Positions 56,613 to 56,995 of a DNA stretch of 56,995 nucleotides are shown piece by piece. The position numbers and the translations under genes are program-made. This stretch comes from Promethearchaeota archaeon (lineage in GTDB: Archaea; Asgardarchaeota; Lokiarchaeia; Sigynarchaeales; SOKP01), in NCBI GenBank assembly GCA_019057775.1, contig JAHLWT010000013.1:1-56995 (forward strand), written 5' to 3'. Under the pieces are notes generated by a model, which searched no databases, had not been told where the DNA came from, and was given only the letters and a program-made list of their open reading frames with translations. Each line of letters opens with the position of its first letter. The stretch's first letter is position 1.

Positions 56613-56819
56613 TTAATCTGCCCTTTTAATGGATTCTATTTGATTTTATTAATTTTTTATTAATTTTTTAATAAACATTTTAGTAACATAATAATGTTTT
56701 AAAATTTAAATTTAATTATATTTATGACGAACTAAATAATTTGGCATCCTCACAGCGTTTCCTCTTATATCACCTGGATATTACACCCTTTCAAGAAGGT
56801 TTTTTCTCTCTTTAAATTC

Positions 56820-56995
56820 ATGAAAAAACTTCAAATAACAAGGAACTCTCCCGATCACGACAATCTGGTCGAGCTGTACAAAAAGGAAAGGAAGACCAAA
56901 CTGAAGGAGCGATATCAAGCGCTATATCTAATGATTGAGTTTCAAAATTGTACTAAAGTCGCAGGATTGATAAAAAAGTCCAGGAATACCGTTCA
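56820..56995 (+). CDS. Transposase N-terminus, IS630-like (cut by window edge)
   Basis: From ATG 56820 the frame stays open to the window edge, giving 58 codons: a charged start, then ERYQALYLMIEFQN and CTKVAGLIKKSRNTV, a helix-turn-helix like the one that opens IS630-type transposases. The coding sequence is visibly richer in G and C than its surroundings and uses codons such as CTG, CTC and GTC that are rare in the rest of the window, a sign of recent arrival. Terminal repeats could not be assigned because only one end is visible. The rest lies outside the window. Confidence 0.55.
   Translation, partial: MKKLQITRNSPDHDNLVELYKKERKTKLKERYQALYLMIEFQNCTKVAGLIKKSRNTV

Noticed and set aside
1..56995. 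CRISPR arrays, tRNA or rRNA genes, replication origin
   Set aside because: No regularly spaced repeats, no cloverleaf-like G+C-rich patches and no rRNA-like stretches were seen when reading the intergenic regions; short RNA genes cannot be excluded by eye.

Overview
The window is about 57 kb of very A+T-rich, gene-dense DNA, read here as a chromosomal piece of an archaeon and most likely an Asgard (Lokiarchaeia-like) archaeon. The evidence is a two-gene (split) transketolase, an archaeal-length IleRS whose start follows the archaeal Shine-Dalgarno GGTGATC, GT-C membrane glycosyltransferases with DPW motifs, and a protein at 32650-34332 that strings four cysteine-free UBC/RWD-like folds to a RING-like zinc finger, an architecture I associate with Asgard genomes. 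The Asgard placement is inference: no rRNA or ribosomal protein gene is present.

Almost everything else is a surface-glycan island. From left to right: (1) 1-3470 and 14001-16757 hold five members of a family with a ParB/sulfiredoxin-like domain fused to a SAM methyltransferase; the two blocks are direct repeats that share 1,018 identical bases, and several members are broken. (2) 3693-7154 holds a Wzx-type flippase, a truncated second copy of it and a GT4 glycosyltransferase. (3) 7170-11655 is a tight minus-strand operon making a CDP-linked, probably C-methylated 6-deoxyhexose. (4) 11922-13982 holds a frameshifted sugar O-methyltransferase and a CmcI-type methyltransferase. (5) 16957-20391 is a sulfate-activation operon (RHH regulator, Sat, phosphodiesterase, APS kinase) without a recognisable sulfotransferase. 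(6) 20570-26925 is an eight-gene minus-strand operon with transketolase, transaldolase, pentose-phosphate epimerase, GmhA, GmhB, HddA and a degenerate HldE-like kinase: a self-contained route to sedoheptulose 7-phosphate and on to a manno-heptose 1-phosphate. Two SDR genes for nucleotide-sugar conversion diverge from it (27086-29293).

(7) 29340-34332 holds ileS and the UBC/RWD-RING gene, the only non-glycan block. (8) 34466-45530 holds a GT-C enzyme, three GT2 enzymes, two methyltransferases, a sulfatase-like AlkP protein and an ABC-2 exporter. (9) 45632-50677 holds RmlA, RmlC-like, RmlD and another SDR, with a radical SAM gene inside. (10) 50710-56612 holds a second radical SAM enzyme, a LURP-one/tubby-like protein, a second GT-C enzyme and a dolichol-phosphate mannosyltransferase-like GT2. 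The window ends inside an apparent IS630-type transposase.

Taken together the genes can make at least three kinds of activated sugar (CDP-6-deoxyhexose, manno-heptose, dTDP-rhamnose-like), PAPS for sulfation, several methylations, assembly on a lipid carrier and export. The strongest leads are the archaeal heptose operon with its own S7P supply, the duplicated ParB-methyltransferase family with a gene-conversion signature, and the UBC/RWD-RING protein. No rRNA, tRNA, CRISPR array or replication origin was recognised.
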